Origin: Microbacterium flavum
GTDB lineage: Bacteria > Actinomycetota > Actinomycetes > Actinomycetales > Microbacteriaceae
Reading direction: 5' to 3'
NCBI RefSeq assembly: GCF_018717645.1
Contig: NZ_JAFLHG010000004.1
Span: 214,993 to 278,992 of the forward strand
DNA: 64,000 nt
The position numbers and the translations under genes are program-made. The notes under the pieces were generated by a model. It was not told the DNA's origin, did no database searches, and was given only the letters and a program-made list of their open reading frames with translations. Shown piece after piece: positions 49,971-61,352 of the stretch. Each line of letters begins with the position of its first letter. Within the stretch, counting starts at the first letter, position 1.

Positions 49971-51623
49971 TCAGCCCGCGAGCCAGGTCGAGTAGAACGA
50001 CGGACGGCCGACCGACTCGGTCGCGAAGCCCTGGACCTTCGCTGTGAGCCCGAAGACCTGCGGCTCTTCGAAGATCGGCAGGATGTAGGCGTTCTCGGCG
50101 AGGTAGGTCTGCGCCGCCTCGGAGGCCGCCTGGCGTTCGGGCGTCGTCGGGTCGGAGGCGACGGCCTGCAGCAGGGCGTCCAGCTGCGGGTCGCCGACGG
50201 AGCCGTCGGCCGGGTCGAGGTTGAGCAGCGTGTTGCGGTTCTTCGAGAAGTACTGCGACTTCAGGACGTCGAAGTCCGCGCGCCCGACCATCGAGTGGTA
50301 CACCTGGATCGTGCTCTGATCCGTGGACGCCTTGGTCTGCGCAGCCATGTCGCCGGCGAACAGCGAGACCTGGATGCCGAGCTTCCCGAGCTGCTCCTGG
50401 ATGAGGGTCACGACCTCCTTCGAGCGCGGCTGCGGCAGCGCCTCGTTGAACGCGAGCGACAGCTTCTCACCATCCTTCTCGCGGATGCCGTCGGCCCCCT
50501 TCTTCCAGCCGGCCTCATCGAGGAGGGTCGCCGCCTTCTCGGGGTCGTACGCGTAGTACGAGGAGGTGTCGACGTAGCCGAGCGCGGTCGTGGCGAGGGC
50601 TCCGGTGGCGAGCGGATAGTTCTTCGTGAACAGGGTGTCGACGATCTCCTGGCGGTCGATGCCGGCGATGATCGCCTGGCGGACCTTGACGTCGGCCAGG
50701 CGCGGCTCGCGGAAGCGGAAGCTCAGCCCGTTGTTCACACCGTTGGTGGCGGCGGCGTGGAGGGACAGCCCGGACGCCGCGAACTGCGCCTCATCGGGTG
50801 CGGGGATGGTGCGGGCGATGTCCGCCTGGCCTGCGACGACCGTGCCGACACGGACGCTGTTCTCGGCGGCGAGGACGTAGTCGACGCCGGCGAGGTACGC
50901 CGCGCCCTGGTGCTTCAGCGAGGGCGGGGCCCAGTTGTAGTCGTCCCGCGCGGTCACGCTCGTCTTGGTGCCGATCTCCTCGCCGGAGATGACGAACGGG
51001 CCGCTGCCGATGATGTCCTTCGCGTTGCCCGGACCGAACTGCTCGCCGGTGCGGTCGAGGGTGGCGTCGGAGAGGAGTCCGGAGTTGATCGTGGAGACGG
51101 CCTGCGCGAAGCCGGGCGAGGGCGCAGTGAAGTGGAACACGACCGTGTGATCGCCCGTGACCTCGCCGTGGTCGTAGTTGTTGATCGCCTCGGAGATCGG
51201 GAGGGCGCGACCCGAGTCGCCCGTGCCGTAGAGGTCGATGTTCTTCACGACGTTCGCCGCGGTCAGCGGGGTGCCGTCGGAGTAGGTGACATCCGTGCGC
51301 AGGTCGAACGTGTACTCGGTCGCATCCGCGTTCACCGTGTAGTCGGTCGCGATCCACGGCTCGAGCTCGAGGGTCTCGGGGTTCTGGTACAGCAGCCGGT
51401 CGGTGACGTTGTTGACGATGCCGCCGTTGGGGTAGAAGCCCGCGGACGGCGGGTAGAGCGTCGTCCAGGTCTGCGGTTCGAGATAGGTGAGCGTGCCGCC
51501 GGACTTCGGCTCGCCTCCCTCGGAGACGGTCGGGGTCGCGGCGCCGGACGCGCACCCGGCGAGAAGGACGACCGCGGCGAGGGTGGCTGCCGCGGAGACG
51601 GCGATGCGGGTGATTCGGGACAT
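49971..51623 (-). CDS. ABC importer substrate-binding lipoprotein (family 5)
   Basis: A 550-aa lipoprotein. The signal peptide MSRITRIAVSAAATLAAVVLLAGC has an ideal lipobox LAGC. The mature part is a family 5 (peptide/nickel/opine) binding protein with GGTLTYLEPQTWTTLYP, IGSGPFVIS, VRQAIIAGIDRQEIVDTLF and AENAYILPIFEEPQV. From memory it matches the KPN_01854-type group. It captures the substrate outside the membrane for the permeases. AGGAG precedes ATG 51623. It is the first gene of the cassette. Confidence 0.94.
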   Translation of the reverse strand: MSRITRIAVSAAATLAAVVLLAGCASGAATPTVSEGGEPKSGGTLTYLEPQTWTTLYPPSAGFYPNGGIVNNVTDRLLYQNPETLELEPWIATDYTVNADATEYTFDLRTDVTYSDGTPLTAANVVKNIDLYGTGDSGRALPISEAINNYDHGEVTGDHTVVFHFTAPSPGFAQAVSTINSGLLSDATLDRTGEQFGPGNAKDIIGSGPFVISGEEIGTKTSVTARDDYNWAPPSLKHQGAAYLAGVDYVLAAENSVRVGTVVAGQADIARTIPAPDEAQFAASGLSLHAAATNGVNNGLSFRFREPRLADVKVRQAIIAGIDRQEIVDTLFTKNYPLATGALATTALGYVDTSSYYAYDPEKAATLLDEAGWKKGADGIREKDGEKLSLAFNEALPQPRSKEVVTLIQEQLGKLGIQVSLFAGDMAAQTKASTDQSTIQVYHSMVGRADFDVLKSQYFSKNRNTLLNLDPADGSVGDPQLDALLQAVASDPTTPERQAASEAAQTYLAENAYILPIFEEPQVFGLTAKVQGFATESVGRPSFYSTWLAG

Positions 51624-51707
51624 GGTGGTCTCCTGTGTGCGCCGGGAGGCGACGTGGTGTGCGGGAGATCCACCACATCACGCGGCCGCTCCGCCGGGCG
51701 AACCCGC

Positions 51708-51724
51708 GGTCACGTTTCGTAACC
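51708..51724. promoter_or_regulatory. Candidate operator upstream of the ABC importer cassette
   Basis: GGTCAC-GTTTC-GTAACC is a 17-bp dyad with one mismatch between the 6-bp arms. It lies about 85 bp upstream of the binding-protein start, within the only sizeable gap of the cassette. It could bind a dimeric regulator; none is encoded in the cassette. Confidence 0.3.
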
Positions 51725-51732
51725 GGCGTGCG

Positions 51733-51800
51733 CAGCCCGAAGGCTCACACCCAGGGTCAGCCCGAAGGCTCACACAGGAGTCAGCCCAGGAGTCAGCCCT
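51733..51800. terminator. Tandem UUCG hairpins downstream of treY
   Basis: On the minus strand, AGCC-TTCG-GGCT hairpins occur twice as part of an 18-bp direct repeat (51733-51750 and 51758-51775). They are followed towards treY by two more CAGCCC-type units, the last overlapping the treY stop. C(UUCG)G tetraloops are very stable. The pair probably ends treY transcription and separates it from the ABC importer operon. Confidence 0.55.
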
Positions 51801-54209
51801 GGGGCGTCAGGATCGCGACGGGGTACTGCGCCAGAAGCTCGGCGAGGAGGGTCGCGCCGCCGGTCACGGTGCGGCCCGTCAGCTCATCGCGCCAGGCGCC
51901 GCCGACGCGTCGGGGCAGGAGCACCGCGGCATCCCCCCACCCTCCGTGTGCGGCCAGGCCGACCGGAAGGCGCGTCGCGACGGCGATCGCGCCGCCGCGG
52001 TCGAACGCGAGGGCGTGAGCGGACGCCGCGCCGACGGTCTCGAGCGGCGTGTACCTCGTGAGGAGCTCGGGGCGGTCCCGCCGCACGCGCAGCGCGCGCG
52101 AGACGAGGAGGAGCTTCGCCGCGCCGCTGTCATCGACCTGCGGCATCCATCCCCCGTCGAGTCGGGAGAGGAGCGCGCGCCGGGCCGCGTAGTCGACCGG
52201 GCGGCGGTTGTCGGGGTCGACCAGCGACAGGTCCCACAGCTCCGTGCCCTGGTAGACGTCGGGGGTGCCGGGGCCGAGGAGCTGGAGCAGCTTCGCCGAC
52301 AGCGAGTTCACCCGTCCGGGCGCGACGATCTCGGCGACATACCCCTCGACGACCGGCCGCGCCGGACCGAAGGCCGCGTCGACGAGCGCGTGGATGCGCT
52401 CCTCGAACGCCCCATCGGGGTCCTCCCAGCTCGTTCCGACGCCGCCTTCGCGCGCCGCCTTCTCGGCGTACGCGTGCAGCCGCTCGCGCAGAGCGGGGTC
52501 GTCGGACCATGCCCCGACGACCGCTTGCCACAGCAGGTCGTCGAGCGGGCCGTCCCCCGTCGACGCGACTCCGCGGAGCTCGTCGAGGGTCGCGCGCCAC
52601 CGGTCGGGGGTCTCGGCGAGGACGGCGAGCCGGGCGCGGACATCCTCGGAGCGCTTCGTGTCGTGCGTCGTCAGCGTCGTCATCGCCTGGGGCCAGGATG
52701 CCTCGCGACGCGCGAGCGCCTCGTGGAATCCGTCGGGCGTCAGCGCGAAGGCGGCCAGGTCGCCGCCGACCTCGTTCAGCGACGTGAGGCGCGGGTAGCG
52801 GTAGAACGCGCGGTCCTCGACGCCCTTGGCCATCACCGGCCCCGTCGTCTGCATGAACCGGCGTGAGAACTCCGTGCCCGCCTCCGCCGCGAGGCGGCCG
52901 AGCGCGGCGATGGTCTCCGCGAGATCCGGGCGGGCGGCGGAGGCCGCTCGGACCGCGTGGTCCATGTGATCGGTGCCCGCCGGCAGATACGAGCGGTAGA
53001 CGGGGAACCAGGTCAGGAGCTCGGCGAGGGCATCGCGCAGCGTGGCATCCTCGGGAAGGTCCGCGCGATCCGCCGCGGGCAGGACGCGCATCATCCGGCC
53101 GACCTCCGCCGCTTGGGAGGTGTCGGCGACCTCCCGCTTGGCCGTGGCGATGAGGGATGCCGCGTCGGCCGGGGCGCCCCGGAGCGCGCGGTCGAGGTCG
53201 TTCAGAGGCGCCTCGCCCCCGGGGTCGGTGAGCACCCGGTCGATCTCGCCGAGCGCGTCGTACCCGGTCGTGCCGTCGGTCCGCCACCAGCCGGGGAGCG
53301 CCTCGCCCGGCTCGAGGATCTTCTCCACGAGGGTGTACGCGCCGCCCGTGGTCTCCGCGAGCACGTCGAGGTAGCCGCCGGGGTCGGCGAGCCCGTCGGG
53401 GTGGTCGATGCGCAGGCCGTCGACGAGTCCCTCGCGGAACCAGCGCGCCACCTCGGCGTGCGACCACGCGAAGACCTCGGGGTCCTCCACCCGGACCCCG
53501 GCGAGCGAGGTGACGGTGAAGAAGCGCCGGTAGTTCAGGAGGTCGGCGTCGCGACGCCAGAACCCGAGCTCCCAGTGCTGACGCGCGAGCACGTCGCGCA
53601 CCGCGGTGGGGTCCGTCGTCGCGTGCAGGGGCGCCGTGCCGGCCGCGAGCGGCAGGACGAGGTCGAAGTAGCGCGCCGTCCCGGAGCCGCCCTCGCCGAC
53701 GCCCTCTTCTCCGGCCCGAGGCGGGGAGACCTCGATCTCGCCGCGCCCGAGGACCTCGTCGAGCTCGCCGCCGAGCACGGGCAGACGCACGCGTCCCCCG
53801 CCGACCTCCCAATCGATGTCGAAGGCGCTCGCGTACCGCGACGCGCGCCCGGCGGCCAGCACGTCCCACCACCACGGGTTCTCCGACGGGTCGGCGACGC
53901 CCTGATGGTTCGGGACGATGTCGACGAGGATGCCGAGCTTCGCCGCCCGCGCGGCCGCGACGAACCGGTCCAGGCCCGCCTTGCCGCCGCGCTCCTGGTC
54001 GACCCGCGTCGGATCGACGACGTCGTAGCCGTGCTCCGACCCCGCGGCCGCCTGCAGGATCGGCGAGAGGTAAGCCCAGTCCACCCCGAGGGCGTGCAGG
54101 TACGGCGCGACCTCCGCCGCGGCATCCAGGTCGAAGGATGCGCGCGTCTGCAGCCGGTAGGTCGAGCGCGGCGCGCCCCGCCGCGAGCCGTCCGCGCGCA
54201 TCCCGGCCA

Positions 54210-54210
<1 letters not shown>
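51793..54210 (-). CDS. treY: Malto-oligosyltrehalose synthase
   Basis: An 805-aa GH13 isomerase that turns the reducing end of maltodextrin into a trehalose unit. Features are RSTYRLQTRASFDLDAA, WAYLSPILQAAAGSEHGYDVVDP, VDIVPNHQGV, DGLRIDHPDGLADPGGY (nucleophile Asp), VEKILEPGE (acid Glu) and TTLTTHDTKRSEDVRARL. A Glu/Gly-rich insertion (about residues 165-180, with GEEGVGEGG) sits in the N-terminal half. ATG 54210 overlaps the glgX stop (TGATG), so the two are co-translated. treZ, its pathway partner, is displaced to 41357-43129. Confidence 0.96.
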
Positions 54211-56420
<2,210 letters not shown>

Positions 56421-56554
56421 GTGCGTCTCCCCTGTCGGCCCGACGCGTGTCGGGCGCCCCTCAGCCTAGGCTCTGCGCGTGTCTGGGAGATATCGCCGGC
56501 GACCCCTGGACGGATCGCCCCCCAGCGACTAAGGCTCCCCACGCCCGGCAGGGG

Positions 56555-57037
56555 TCAGCGCAGGGAGAGCTGCTCGTCCAGGTAGTCCGCGAGAGGGCGG
56601 GGACGTCCCGTGGGGCTCCAGCGCACGCTCGGGATGCCGCCCCGCATCGAGAGCGGGCCCTGCTCCACTCCTGCCGCCAGGGCGTCGAGGTCGAGCGGGG
56701 CGGCGCCCAGGTGCACGACCTCGCCGTCGGTGAAGCCCCCGCGTGCGGCCGCTGCGGCGCGTTCGGACCGCTCCCGCTGGGCCTGCGCCGTGTAGCCGCG
56801 CACCGCGTCGGTGCGGGCGCGCAGCACCTCGCCGGTCGCATACACCGCGTCATCCGCGATGAGGAGCACCCCCACGTGCCATACCGCGTCCAGCGGGACG
56901 ATCCGCGGCGCCCGCCCGAAGCCGAGGAGCTTCCGCGCCGCCGCCCAGTCGCCCCGGCGTTCGCGGGGCGAACCGGCGAGGCGGCGGCGCGCATCGTCGA
57001 ACAGCGCGTGCACCGCCGTCGAGGCATCCATCCTCAC
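56555..57037 (-). CDS. Hypothetical 160-aa protein
   Basis: A small soluble protein that I do not recognise. A helical N-terminal part (ALFDDARRRLAGSPRERRGDWAAARKLLG) is followed by WHVGVLLIADDAVYATGEVLRAR, an Arg/Glu/Ala-rich helix (AQRERSERAAAAARGGF) and PLSMRGGIPSVRWSPTGRPRPLADYLDEQL. GTG 57037 overlaps the antiporter stop by 4 bp; ATG 57031 is the alternative. The tight coupling suggests it is expressed with, and may modulate, the antiporter. No catalytic motif is visible. Confidence 0.65.
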   Translation of the reverse strand: MRMDASTAVHALFDDARRRLAGSPRERRGDWAAARKLLGFGRAPRIVPLDAVWHVGVLLIADDAVYATGEVLRARTDAVRGYTAQAQRERSERAAAAARGGFTDGEVVHLGAAPLDLDALAAGVEQGPLSMRGGIPSVRWSPTGRPRPLADYLDEQLSLR

Positions 57038-58233
57038 GCGCGATCGTGCGCCGGCTCGGCGGGTCGGGCGACCCGGTCGCCGCGCAGGGACATCCCGATC
57101 AGCGGGAACAGCAGCACCGACAGCATGCCGGCGCCGACGAGCACCGACCGGAACCCGCTCGAGATGAGTCCTGCGTCGACGCCGATGGCGGTGACCGCGA
57201 CGATGATCGGCAGCCCGGTCGCCCCGAGCAGCGTGACAGCCGCCTTGGTCCGCCGGCTCGCGCGCTCGGGCGCCGCGAGCATCGAGGGCAGTCCGCGCAC
57301 GATCAGCATCACGAGCAGCGCGAGGGGCACCATCGCGAGCAGCCGAGGGTCATCGAGCAGCGCCGCCAGGTCGAAGGTCACGCCGGTGTAGATGAAGAAC
57401 AGCGGAACCAGGAATCCGAAGGCGAGCGCCTCGACCTTGCTCTCGACGGCCTCGCGATCGGCGGGGTCCGCGTCCCGCATCAGCAGACGCCAGAGGACGC
57501 CCGCCGCGAAGGCGCCGAGCAGCATGTCGAGCTGCAGTGCGATACTGAGCGCGACGAGGCCGGTCAGGATCAGCATCACCACACGCACGGCGAACTGTCC
57601 CGAGGTGTGCAGCGTGGCGTTCACGAAGCGGTGCAGCGCACCCTGCGGCACCTTCATGGCGTACCAGATCGCTCCGGCCGCGATCAGGATGAAGCCCGCG
57701 AGGACGACGGTCGCCACTCCCGGCCGGTGGCTGCCGAGCAGGATCGAGATCGCGATCAGCGGGCCGAACTCGCCCACGGCGCCCACGGCGCCGACAGCGC
57801 TGCCGAACGGGGTGCGCAGCTCGCCGGCATCGCGCAGGATCGGCAGCAGCGTGCCGAGGGCCGTGGAGGCCAGGGCGATGCCGATCACGATCGCGCCGAG
57901 ACCCGGCGCGACGAGCATGCCGACGGCGACGCCGAGAGCGATCGAGATGAACCACCCTCCGATCGCACGCCTGCCCGTGCGCCCGCGGAGCGCGGCGAAC
58001 TCGATCTCCGTGCCGGCGACGAAGAACAGCATCGCGAGGCCGAACTCGGACAGCAGCCCGACGATATGGCTCGGTCCGGTCCACCCGAGCACGCTCGGCC
58101 CCACCAGGATGCCGAGGACCAGCTCGAACACCACGATCGGCACGCGCAGCCACGGTCCGATGGCGCGGGCGGCGAGAGGCGCCAGCACCGCGAGGAGCGG
58201 GATCAGCACGATGGCGCTGTCGAGGTCGTCCAC
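57034..58233 (-). CDS. CPA2-type cation:proton antiporter
   Basis: A 399-aa membrane protein with about 12 hydrophobic segments. Recognised by VFELVLGILVGPSVLGW, GLAMLFFVAGTEIEF, and the later half VPLFFIYTGVTFDLAAL, all typical of the KefB/NapA (CPA2) family. The C-terminal TrkA domain of KefB is absent, so it is the short form. It exchanges Na+ or K+ for protons to control pH and salt. It starts 10 bp after the end of the SDR gene and overlaps the small hypothetical gene by 4 bp. Confidence 0.92.
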   Translation of the reverse strand: MDDLDSAIVLIPLLAVLAPLAARAIGPWLRVPIVVFELVLGILVGPSVLGWTGPSHIVGLLSEFGLAMLFFVAGTEIEFAALRGRTGRRAIGGWFISIALGVAVGMLVAPGLGAIVIGIALASTALGTLLPILRDAGELRTPFGSAVGAVGAVGEFGPLIAISILLGSHRPGVATVVLAGFILIAAGAIWYAMKVPQGALHRFVNATLHTSGQFAVRVVMLILTGLVALSIALQLDMLLGAFAAGVLWRLLMRDADPADREAVESKVEALAFGFLVPLFFIYTGVTFDLAALLDDPRLLAMVPLALLVMLIVRGLPSMLAAPERASRRTKAAVTLLGATGLPIIVAVTAIGVDAGLISSGFRSVLVGAGMLSVLLFPLIGMSLRGDRVARPAEPAHDRA

Positions 58234-58243
58234 GGCTGACCCC

Positions 58244-59002
58244 TCACTCCCCGGGCTGCGGCCGTGAGGGACGCGCGCTCGGAGGACGCGGGCCGGGCCG
58301 CACCGTCAGATCACTGATCACGGCGTCGCGCGGGAGGTCGATCGCGGTGAGGATCGCCGTGGCGACCGACTCCGGGTCGATGAACCGGGCGGGGTCGTAC
58401 TCGGCGCCCTCCTGCGCGTGGACCTCGACCTGCATCGGCGTCGCGGTGCGACCGGGGTAGACCGACGTGACACGGACGCCGTGGGGCGCCTCCTCACCGC
58501 GGAGCGCATCGGCGAGCGCCTTGAGGCCGTGCTTGGATGCCGCGTACGCGGCCCAGGCGGGGTGCGCGGTGAGCCCCGCGCCCGAGTTGACGAAGACCAC
58601 CTGCCCCCGCGCCGCGCGGATGCGCGGCAGGAGCGCCCGCGTGAGCTCGGCCGGCGCCACGAGGTTCACGGCGAGCTGTGCCTGCCATGCCGTGACCGGC
58701 AGGTCGCCGACCGCGCCGAGTTCGACGACACCCGCCGCGTGGATGAGCGTGTCGATCTCCTCCGGGAGCCGAACGCCCTCACCGGCGGCCGCACCCGCCG
58801 CGGCGAGCGCGGCGCCGAGGGATGCCGGGTCGGCGAGGTCCGCGACGATCGTCGCCGCTCCCGTGAAGTCCTCCCGCAGCTGACCCGCTCGCGCCTCGCT
58901 CCGCGCGATGAGGACGAGCCGGTCGCCGCGAGCGTGGAGGCGCCCGGCGACGATCCGCCCGATGCCCGAGCCGGCTCCGGTGACGACGTGGGTGAGGGTC
59001 AT
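58244..59002 (-). CDS. SDR-family oxidoreductase
   Basis: A 252-aa classical short-chain dehydrogenase with TGAGSGIGRIVA for cofactor binding, VADLADPASL, HAAGVVELG, catalytic Ser in VVFVNSGAG, and Tyr-x-x-x-Lys as YAASKHGLKAL. PGRTATPMQ is the conserved post-active-site segment. The C-terminal Pro/Arg tail is outside the fold. ATG 59002 was chosen over 59011 because GAGG lies 9 bases before it. The protein is clearly different from the SDR at 16387. Substrate unknown. Confidence 0.92.
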   Translation of the reverse strand: MTLTHVVTGAGSGIGRIVAGRLHARGDRLVLIARSEARAGQLREDFTGAATIVADLADPASLGAALAAAGAAAGEGVRLPEEIDTLIHAAGVVELGAVGDLPVTAWQAQLAVNLVAPAELTRALLPRIRAARGQVVFVNSGAGLTAHPAWAAYAASKHGLKALADALRGEEAPHGVRVTSVYPGRTATPMQVEVHAQEGAEYDPARFIDPESVATAILTAIDLPRDAVISDLTVRPGPRPPSARPSRPQPGE

Positions 59003-59050
59003 GGCACCCATCCTCGCACCCGCCTCCCGATCGGCGCGGTCCGCGCTCCT

Positions 59051-60601
59051 TCAGACCCCGCCGTCGATCGAGCGCACGAAGTCGCCGGGCTCGTCGGGCA
59101 CCATGACGGGCGTCGCGCGGTTGAGGCTGCGACCGGCGAAGAAGGGCTTCGACCGCGGGAAGGCGTACCAGATGAACATCAGCACCACGCCGACCAGCAG
59201 CGCGCCGATGCCGACGACGAACGTCCCCCCGACGCCCAGGAGCACCGTGTTGCCGTAGTCGACGTCGTACATGTCGATCGCGGACTGGACGAAGGCGAAC
59301 GTCAGCATGAGAGCGCCCAGCAGCGGGAAGATCCCCTTGAACCACAGGTCCCGCGCCGAACGGGCGAGGTCGCGGCGGTAGTACCAGACGCAGGCGTATC
59401 CGGTGATCGCATAGTAGAACGCGATCGCGAGCCCGAGGGAGAGGATCGAATCCTGCAGGATGTTGTCGCTGACGAGCGTCATCCCGACGTAGTAGCAGAT
59501 CGCCACGATCCCGCCGACGATCGTGGAGAACGACGGCGTCTTGTAAACGGGGTGCACCGTCTTGAACCGGGCCGGAAGCGCCCGGTAGACGCCCATCGCG
59601 AGCGTCCCGCGCGCGGTCGGCAGGATCGTCGTCTGCGTCGAGGAGACCGCCGAGATGAGCACGGCCACCACGAGCAGCCACCCCCACGGCCCGAGCAGCC
59701 CGTCCTTGATCGCGAGGAAGAAGTCGTCCGCGTTGGCCTCGTTGCCCAGGCCCGTCCCGTCCTCACCCAGCCCGGCGTACATCATCGCGGCGATCGTGAC
59801 GGAGACGTAGGTGAGCAGCAGGATGACCGTGGTCAGCAGCGCCGCCCGGCCGGGGATGCGCTTCGGGTCCTTGGTCTCCTCGTTGAGGGCGAGGCACGTG
59901 TCCCAGCCCCAGTAGATGAACAGTGCCAGCAGGATCGCCTCGGTGAACCCGTGGAAGTCGGTGAAGGCGAAGGGGTTGAACCACTCCCAGTCGAACGGGG
60001 TCGGGTTCGGCGCCGTGCCCGCGAAGAACTGCCAGAGCGCCGCGACGACGAAGATCGCGAGCGCGATGTACTGGACGGCGAGCAGGACGTTCTGGATCCG
60101 CTCGCCGATCTCGACGCCGCGCCAGCTCACCCAGGTCATCGCCGCGATGAAGAGCACGGCGACGAGGATGATGCGCCAGTCGTTGTTCGCGAGGTCGAGG
60201 CCGAAGAGGTCCCAGAAGTAGATCGAGGCGACCTGGGCGAGGTTGGCGAGGACGACCATCCCCGCGACCGCGACGCCCCAGCCGCCCATCCAGCCGACCC
60301 ACGGTCCGAACGCCTTCGTGCCCCAGGTGAACGTCGTGCCGCAGTCGGGGATCTCGTTGTTGAGCTCGCGATACGCGAACGCGATGAAGAGCATCGGGAC
60401 GAACGCGATGATGAAGGCGATCGGAGCCTGGCCGCCGACGGCGAGCACGACGAACCCGAGCGTGGCCACCAGCGAGTAGACCGGCGCGGTGGATGCCAGG
60501 CCGATGACGGTCGATCCCCAGAGGCCGAGAGTGCCGGCCGCGAGCCCCTTCCCGTCGGAGCGTTCCAGATGGATGGGGGTGGTGCTGCCGAAATCGCTCA
60601 T
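59051..60601 (-). CDS. APC-superfamily amino acid permease
   Basis: A 516-aa membrane protein with 12 or more hydrophobic segments. The first helix contains GTLGLWGSTVIGLASTAPVYSL, and later IPDCGTTFTWGTKAFGPWVGWMGGWG and LNEETKDPKRIPGRAALLTT, features of the APC amino acid/polyamine permeases. The C-terminal tail is hydrophilic. ATG 60601 matches the family start. The 146-bp gap upstream, to the YaeQ gene, shows no clear promoter. The transported compound is not evident; an amino acid or polyamine is likely. Confidence 0.92.
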   Translation of the reverse strand: MSDFGSTTPIHLERSDGKGLAAGTLGLWGSTVIGLASTAPVYSLVATLGFVVLAVGGQAPIAFIIAFVPMLFIAFAYRELNNEIPDCGTTFTWGTKAFGPWVGWMGGWGVAVAGMVVLANLAQVASIYFWDLFGLDLANNDWRIILVAVLFIAAMTWVSWRGVEIGERIQNVLLAVQYIALAIFVVAALWQFFAGTAPNPTPFDWEWFNPFAFTDFHGFTEAILLALFIYWGWDTCLALNEETKDPKRIPGRAALLTTVILLLTYVSVTIAAMMYAGLGEDGTGLGNEANADDFFLAIKDGLLGPWGWLLVVAVLISAVSSTQTTILPTARGTLAMGVYRALPARFKTVHPVYKTPSFSTIVGGIVAICYYVGMTLVSDNILQDSILSLGLAIAFYYAITGYACVWYYRRDLARSARDLWFKGIFPLLGALMLTFAFVQSAIDMYDVDYGNTVLLGVGGTFVVGIGALLVGVVLMFIWYAFPRSKPFFAGRSLNRATPVMVPDEPGDFVRSIDGGV

Positions 60602-60747
60602 CACGTGGACCTCCGGGCCGGGCTGTCGGGTTGCCCTGCACAGTAGCGGGACGCGGCGGGCAGGAGCGCTGGCCGCGGCGGCGAATCTCATTCACGCCAT
60701 GGACGCCGCGTACAGCCGTGGCAGACGGCCGTCCCCGCCGGCCGGGC

Positions 60748-61287
60748 TCAGAGGATGCCGACGCGGTGGACGGCCGAGCTCAGCGACGTGCCGTTCACGT
60801 CGAGGTAGAGCTCCCCCTCCGTCACGGAGAGCGTGAGCGTGTTCCGGCGCTCGACCGACGCGGCCACGGCGTCGACGAAACCGGGGTCGAAGCTCGTGAG
60901 GACGATGTCCTCGGCGCGGTGGATCTTCTTCCCCGCCCACAGCGGGAGCACCTTCGCCGGGTCACGGTGCGTGTACACCGCCGCACGACCGGCGAGCCGG
61001 CTCCCGTGGTGCAGGCGCTCGGCATCCGGAGCCCCGACCTCGATCCAGGCGGTCTCGCGGCCCGTGGCGTCGCGGACCATCACCGCCGGCTCGTTCGTCG
61101 CCGAGATCCCTTCGCTGAAGGCGATGCCCTCCTCGTACTCGAGGCAGTAGGCGAGAAGCCGCATCACGAGGAATGCCGTCGTCTCGGAGGGGTGCTGGCC
61201 CAGCCGCAGCGTCAGATCCTCGTAGACGCCCCGGTCCAGGTCCGCCAGCTGGACGTCGAAGGTATGCATCACCACGCCGATCGCCAT
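60748..61287 (-). CDS. YaeQ-family protein
   Basis: A 179-aa protein matching the YaeQ family: HTFDVQLADLDRGVYEDLTLRLGQHPSETTAFLVMRLLAYCLEYEEGI is its diagnostic opening, followed by WIEVGAPDAERLHHGSR. YaeQ has a PD-(D/E)XK nuclease-like fold with no proven activity; in enterobacteria it was linked to RfaH-related phenotypes. ATG 61287 lies 6 bases after TAGGCT (61299-61294), which suggests a leaderless mRNA. It is divergent from the GAF-histidine kinase. Confidence 0.93.
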   Translation of the reverse strand: MAIGVVMHTFDVQLADLDRGVYEDLTLRLGQHPSETTAFLVMRLLAYCLEYEEGIAFSEGISATNEPAVMVRDATGRETAWIEVGAPDAERLHHGSRLAGRAAVYTHRDPAKVLPLWAGKKIHRAEDIVLTSFDPGFVDAVAASVERRNTLTLSVTEGELYLDVNGTSLSSAVHRVGIL

Positions 61288-61352
61288 GGTCCGAGCCTAG
61301 GGCCGGAGCGGACGCCGCCCGACTATCGTGGTTCTGCGTGGGAGGATCAGCG

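Noticed and set aside
50791..51681. Leader peptide MMWWISRTPRRL upstream of the binding-protein gene.
   Set aside because: The frame simply runs on out of phase through the binding-protein gene and has no stop after a short peptide, so it is not a leader ORF.
43130..51792. Insertion sequence or attachment site at the ends of the 8.4-kb cassette.
   Set aside because: I compared the two junctions and saw no shared direct repeat, tRNA fragment, integrase or transposase.
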